Shown one piece after another: positions 59,031 to 64,000 of a stretch of DNA of 64,000 bases; position 1 is the stretch's first letter, and every line of letters begins with the position of its first letter. The stretch lies in assembly GCA_030549495.1 (NCBI GenBank), contig JAUIRK010000824.1, positions 62,001-126,000 of the forward strand, in the 5' to 3' direction. The position numbers and the translations under genes are program-made. The notes beneath the pieces are model-generated. The model did no database searches. It worked only from the letters and a program-made list of their open reading frames with translations, and was not told where the DNA came from. This stretch comes from Nectonema munidae (lineage: Eukaryota; Nematomorpha; Nectonematoida; Nectonematidae).

Positions 59031-61160
59031 TGTAGGAAAAAGTGAATCTAAAATTATATATAAATATATATGTAAAATCTGCTACCACAGCGGAGGGGGT
59101 CAACTTTTGTTCGTTATAACCAAATTTGGCTATATCAGAAAGGACATAAGAGACAAAAATTTATGAATAAAACATTTTTTAACTTTATATGATACATAGT
59201 GTAATAAGGATAGCTTACACACATGTACATCTAAATTATATTCATACGCATTCATCAATAAAAGTATAAGTAAAGGAAAATTATTACTAACTCCGCAATA
59301 CGATTGAAATAAAGTTTATCAAAACTCTTGGTCCATAGTGTTAAACAACGAACCTCCAATTAAATTTTTTTTGGGGGGGAGTGATTTCATGTACATCTAT
59401 AATTATTTATTCATTAAGCGGAAAAAGTCGATTTCAATGATCTCTAGTTATAGCTGATTAAATGGAAGTATTTGAGTCCTGAAAATTTTCTATCAACTTC
59501 CAATAATATTAAAATTACAACAATTTCTATATCAAAGTTTCAGAGTAGTCAAATTTATCTTATATATTTACTTTACTAAAAATACATCATCTCAAAAATA
59601 CCTTTCAAATGATCAAGGTTATAGTTCTTTAAAAAGTTCACATACGTTTTTAGCGATTTTATCAATGATTAAAATGTCATCAAATATTTTTTAAAGAATT
59701 GAAACTTTACTTTGAATTGTATGTTTATAATTTGTTCTTAAAATGATATTTAAAGCTTTAATTTTATGAGTATAAATAATACCCATGGAAAAAATTGGTA
59801 TATTATATGCAGGGTTGGCAATTTTACCCAAACCAATAAAACACAGATGGTTAACTTAAATAGTCCAATAAAATCCATGTGATTTTTTAGAATGATTTTA
59901 AAAAAAAATATTTTATCCTTTTTCCTTTTTTTAATTGCCATTTTTCTAATTGGGCCTGCTTTTATCAGTTCTCTGCTCTGTTTCCGATGTCGAGAGATCA
60001 TTTTAAATATTTTCGCATATTTGGAGTAGGTCGAGAATTAAAATTTCAGAAGAAAAAAATTGAGCGAAAATGCATCAGTTTTTGAAATCTAACTCAATTT
60101 TTATTGTGCTTTGAGTTCATTAACTGCTGCTTCATTTTTTCAACTACAGCAATTCCTTTAACGTTCTGTATTTTTTGTTTTTATGCCATTATTAATTAAC
60201 CAAGAAATATAAAAATATACAAAATGCACACCGAATTGAAATATCATCTTAGAAATTTATAAAACATGTAGTTACTAAAATATTTTGCCCAATAAAACCC
60301 GGCTTTTTTTCCAATATTGGTTTTATATATCGAGGCTTATAGGATCAGTGGTAGATCGAGAGGGCGAATGGGAGGGGGCGGGGCGGGGGATACAAATATC
60401 ATACATTTCAATTGTGTAATATTGGTAGATTTAGTTTTTTCTTACCTATATTTATTGTAATGTTCAATTTTTAGCTTTTTGAAATATTATTAGTATTTTT
60501 AAGGTGCGGTTAAAATACTGAATGAACTAACCAAGTCTGATTTCTCAAAAGTGAAATTAAAAATTTTTTAAATCAAGAAGAATCGAACTTCATTAAAATC
60601 TGATACAAGCTATACCCGGTATTTCAAGTTGCTCATATACAATATGTAAAAGATTGAAAATTTTGGACTTTAGCCAATCGGATTCGAGAATTTTGCGTAC
60701 TTTATTTGAATAATCAAACTCAAGAAATGTTCGAGGTAATTGGTTCGATTCAACACTAATTAGATGGGTTAAACATAGAAAATTATCGAAAAAAATTTAT
60801 CCACTCAGATAAAAGAACATCGGTACTTTTAGGTCCTGCGATAAGAAAAGACCATAACTTTTCAAATATATAATATAGATTCATTCAACGAAATGTCCGA
60901 GTACCATTTTTAGTTGGCGCTTTGATAGCAAGAATGCACAAGATAGAATTGCGTTACAAACAACAAACTAAATAATATGCTCACGAGTTTTTTTTCCGGA
61001 AGCAAGTTATCCCAGGATGGTGCCAATTCCCGTATACACTATGAATATGTGTATGATGAAGGAGAGTGAGTTGTATCTTGAAAAACACAATTGTATTTAT
61101 TAAATTATATTTATTTTATTTTATCACAAATTACATGTTTTAAATTTTAAGATAATAGAA
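59031..61160. other. 5' flank of the homeobox gene, no gene seen
   Basis: AT-rich DNA expected to hold the promoter of the homeobox gene. No TATA, initiator or upstream exon could be fixed by eye. A G-rich tract at 60,370-60,389 is noted separately. Confidence 0.5.
60370..60389 (+). other. G-quadruplex-like tract
   Basis: Four guanine runs of three to five bases separated by single A or C bases, in otherwise AT-rich DNA, about 1.35 kb upstream of the homeobox start. The sequence fits the general four-tract quadruplex pattern with one-base loops. It may also be part of a decayed hAT-type MITE that starts CAGTGGTAGATCGAG at about 60,345. Confidence 0.6.
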
Positions 61161-62275
61161 CAATGTTCAATCCAGATATTGTGACTGGAGAGGAGAAAAT
61201 TCAAACTTATCTCGCCATAAATATTTCACAAGTACTTCAGTTCAACAAAAACTTATATCTACAGTGTGAAAAAAATATTCTTAAATTTATTTTTTTATGC
61301 TAAAAAATATTTTAACTTATAACTAATATTAGTGTGAAAAAAATTCTTGAAGAGAAACTTGTTAATATTAGCATAATTTTGCTGGATCCATCAATAGTTT
61401 CAAAATATGTTGATGAGATAACATCTCATTTATTCCGACTTGTGGCTTCAGAAGGTTTTCTTTTAATCTCATACCTTAAATGTGATTTGGGTTCATATTT
61501 TATGGAAAAGACGAACTAGATGTTAACAATTTATTTTATAGACCAAAGAATTACCAACGTTTCTCAAAAAGGGTGGTTTAAGAAAAAATTTGAAGATAGA
61601 GCTTTTCGATGACAAATTCAATTCTTATCCAATATGAATTAATGGAGTTTAGATAGAAGAAAAAAATCTTGAGAGTACGTTTCAAAAGATATGATTCAAA
61701 GTTTTGTAACTTCTCTGAAGCTTTTTGAAGCGAAAGATGAGCTTGAAAAAGAGAATTGTTCTGCATCTGATTTGGTAAAGCTTGATTATATTACAAACTC
61801 CGTGCACTCAAATAAGAACATTTAGAAATGCCAGCGATAAATGAGCATGTATTAAACCCATGAAAGAATATTCAAAACACATTTTCTTAACTCAATTCAC
61901 GCTATCACCTAAGCATGAAGTTTTGTCAAATGAAGGTGATTTTAATTGATGTGAAAAAAGAAATGCATAATTATACACGTAATGGAATCAATAAAGAAAT
62001 TGGCACTTGATTGTCAAATGAAAAAATAATGAAAGCCCATTTAAAAAAGCACCCAATGTGCGTTCGGTCAATGGATAGATGATGAAAACATCAATCAAGT
62101 CCAGAGGCCAAATGAATTAGATATAAAACTTTCTAAACATTGCTATAAGATTCTTTAGCCTCTCAGTTTTTGGTGCATCAATTGAAAGAAATGTCAGAAT
62201 TGCACATATAACTTTTAAGAGGAAAACACCCCTTGATTCAAATAGTCTTGATAATTTTTTTCTACATAATTAAAT
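61161..62275 (+). pseudogene. Probable hAT transposase fossil
   Basis: Plus-strand pieces read FVTSLKLFEAKDELEKENCS (about 61,705) and, near the end, SVFGASIERNVRIAHITFKR with TPLDSNSLDNFFL (about 62,165-62,260). This resembles the C-terminal hAT dimerisation region, which has an S-PA-S-ERNFS-x-NRL-x-x-LxxL plan. An open 61-codon piece lies at 61,334-61,519. Stops and frame changes are frequent and the N-terminal part is not recognisable. Confidence 0.4.
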
Positions 62276-62712
62276 CCCATGAATTTTATTAATTTTTATT
62301 GCAACTGAACAATAAATTGAAGATTAAAGAGAAAATGAGTTTAAAAAAATATTGGGTGATCATTAAAGATCAAATAACAATAAAAAAAAAGGAGAAAATT
62401 CATAAGTATCAAAGAAAGCGGGTGGGAATTATAGCCTTAAACAAATGAGAGCTGGTACGGGTGGCTTGAAAAAATTCCAACGACTATGGCTTGTATAGAG
62501 TAGGACGGCGCAGTCCTTCATTCTTATTTGACTTGGTAAGAGCCCAATATGGCAACGATATCCATTGACAAAGTTGTAAGAATGAAAATATGATGAGTTT
62601 GAGGGAGAAGAGCAGAGCACAAAGCAAGATCTACAGCACTTAAAGTTTCCTTTTAGTAGAAGGCTTAATAGCAAATAATACACCAAGTAGTGAGTGGGAC
62701 GTATGTACAAAG

Positions 62713-62749
62713 ATCTCTCTCTCTCACTGTGTGTGTGTGTGTGTGTGTT
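62713..62749. repeat. Compound microsatellite (CT)n-(GT)n
   Basis: A CT run of about 6 units is followed directly by a GT run of about 11 units, with CAGGCAGGCAGG just downstream. It is the longest pure dinucleotide repeat in the window outside (TA)n runs. Confidence 0.9.
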
Positions 62750-62779
62750 AGAGCAGGCAGGCAGGCTTCTTAATGCTTT

Positions 62780-64000
62780 TAGCAAATAAAAGCAATGAAA
62801 TTTTAGAGAAATACTCAGATACACGGCTGTTTAGTGAAATGAGAGAAAGTAGTGATGATAATAATAATAATGTAATAAAAATAATAATAAAATGGAAGAA
62901 TTTATGACTTAAATCAGTTTGTGTGTGAAAAGGACGTCGAAAATTGATACGTGAAGAAGTGAAATAAATGTGTATCTAGAGCTATTATTTACACAGCGCC
63001 TAAGTCAAAGTGGGAGGAAGAAATCGATACGAAAAGATTCGAAACAAGATGAAGAATTGAAAATGATGCAGTTGCCACTGATGACAGAGCCGCAGAGTTG
63101 TCAGATCATGCGCGTTTTCACGAAATTTGGTATCATTTCGATTTCTGTGCTACTAAATTTTCAATTTTACGAATCACCCTACTAATAGAAGCTTCATTTT
63201 TTTAATCCCAAACTATTTCAATAAGGAATTCATTGCTTTCATAGTCAAAGTTGAAATGTTATTGTTTCTCTCATTAGATGTCGGTAGGTAGTTTCAATAA
63301 GCCAGTTTTGCTGCTAGAAGTTTATGATGACCCTGAGCAGAGGCCTAGTAAATCGTAGGGCAGAAAAGGCGAAACCGCTTGGAGCTGCATAAAATAGAGG
63401 GCTTGGAGTAGCTTAGTTTACTGAATTCTTCCGCATTAACACTGCAATCCATGAATTTTTGACTTATAAAATAGGGATAATAATGGGCGCCATAGGTAGC
63501 TAGCTATCTTATTTTGTATACATATTAGACCCATTTTATTGTGTTGGCGCTTTCACAAACTTTAGAAATAATTTGCCTGTTATTAAGAAAGCTTTCTTAA
63601 TAAATATTAAAAATTAATAATCTAGTCTCTTTTACGAGGGTTAATTTGCGATAATTGGCTATTTATTTCGTTACTCAAAGTTAAATATTTAGGAACTAAG
63701 AGTTTTTTTGTGAAAGTTTGAAACAAAAAAAACGAAGTTTAGTTGAGAGAATAAAATTCAAAAGAAAGGTAGAAGATTTTGTCCAAGCAAATTTTTGTTA
63801 AAATGAGCAAAAGTGAAAAATATTTACATATGGAAAGTGGACTTGAAAAAAAAGAATATTATATGCAAAAAATTCTATGCATTAAATACTCTTATTCTAT
63901 GATAAAATATTCCCAAGTTTATAAATTCATTTTAATTCTGCGCCTGTAAAATGAAACTTTTAGTAGTATTTTTTTGTAAAGAAGAGTGTAAATGAAATAT
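62780..64000. other. No gene seen
   Basis: AT-rich DNA with imperfect (TAA)n at 62,858-62,890. The 71-codon plus frame at 62,970-63,185 has no domain or splice context. Confidence 0.5.

Noticed and set aside
62429-62824. 131-codon minus-strand frame
   Set aside because: It includes the translation of the CT/GT microsatellite and has no recognisable domain.

Overview
The window is AT-rich invertebrate-type metazoan DNA. It has spliced genes with GT-AG introns, tRNA-derived SINEs, LINEs, Ty3/Gypsy elements and many cut-and-paste DNA transposons. I cannot name the species. Almost none of the 64 kb is host protein-coding. I support two host genes: a five-exon homeobox gene on the minus strand (59,030 down to 48,625) and an intronless seven-helix receptor gene present as two inverted copies (38,740-39,909 open; 34,630-35,798 frameshifted).

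Layout. 1-12 kb is repeat-rich intergenic DNA: a SINE with perfect target duplications, a second SINE family, a MULE transposase remnant beside a degenerate tandem array, small inverted-repeat elements and a LINE endonuclease fossil. 12.28-13.95 kb is a decayed hAT-like transposase. 13,974-25,091 is a Ty3/Gypsy LTR element (minus strand). A 7,066-bp palindrome (17,808-24,873; two 3,502-bp arms around a 62-bp loop, packed with internal tandem repeats) sits next to its 5' LTR and looks like a giant foldback element. 25.2-31 kb holds LINE fossils, another SINE and a broken second Gypsy element carrying a SINE.

30,990-42,770 is a second, larger inverted duplication (arms about 5.0 and 4.2 kb). 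Each arm carries one receptor copy plus LINE and SINE remnants. The 2.6-kb spacer contains end-pieces of the same foldback family and a further nested inverted repeat, so I infer that the foldback family helped to make the inverted duplication. 42.8-43.7 kb is a ZBED5-like hAT relic.

45.4-59 kb is organised around the homeobox gene. Its five exons were deduced from open frames, splice sites and phases that all agree, giving a 747-residue protein: an N-terminal divergent homeodomain, then a long Ser-rich and acidic region with a coiled-coil segment. Its introns hold a Tigger/pogo copy flanked by TA, a TTAA-flanked piggyBac-like MITE, a hAT-type MITE, a hairpin element and one of two inverted copies of a 1.3-kb repeat. 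59-64 kb is intergenic, with a guanine-rich G-quadruplex-like tract, a probable hAT fossil and CT/GT microsatellites.

The items most worth following up are the foldback family with its 12-bp terminal hairpin, its link to the receptor inverted duplication, and the unusual homeobox gene.
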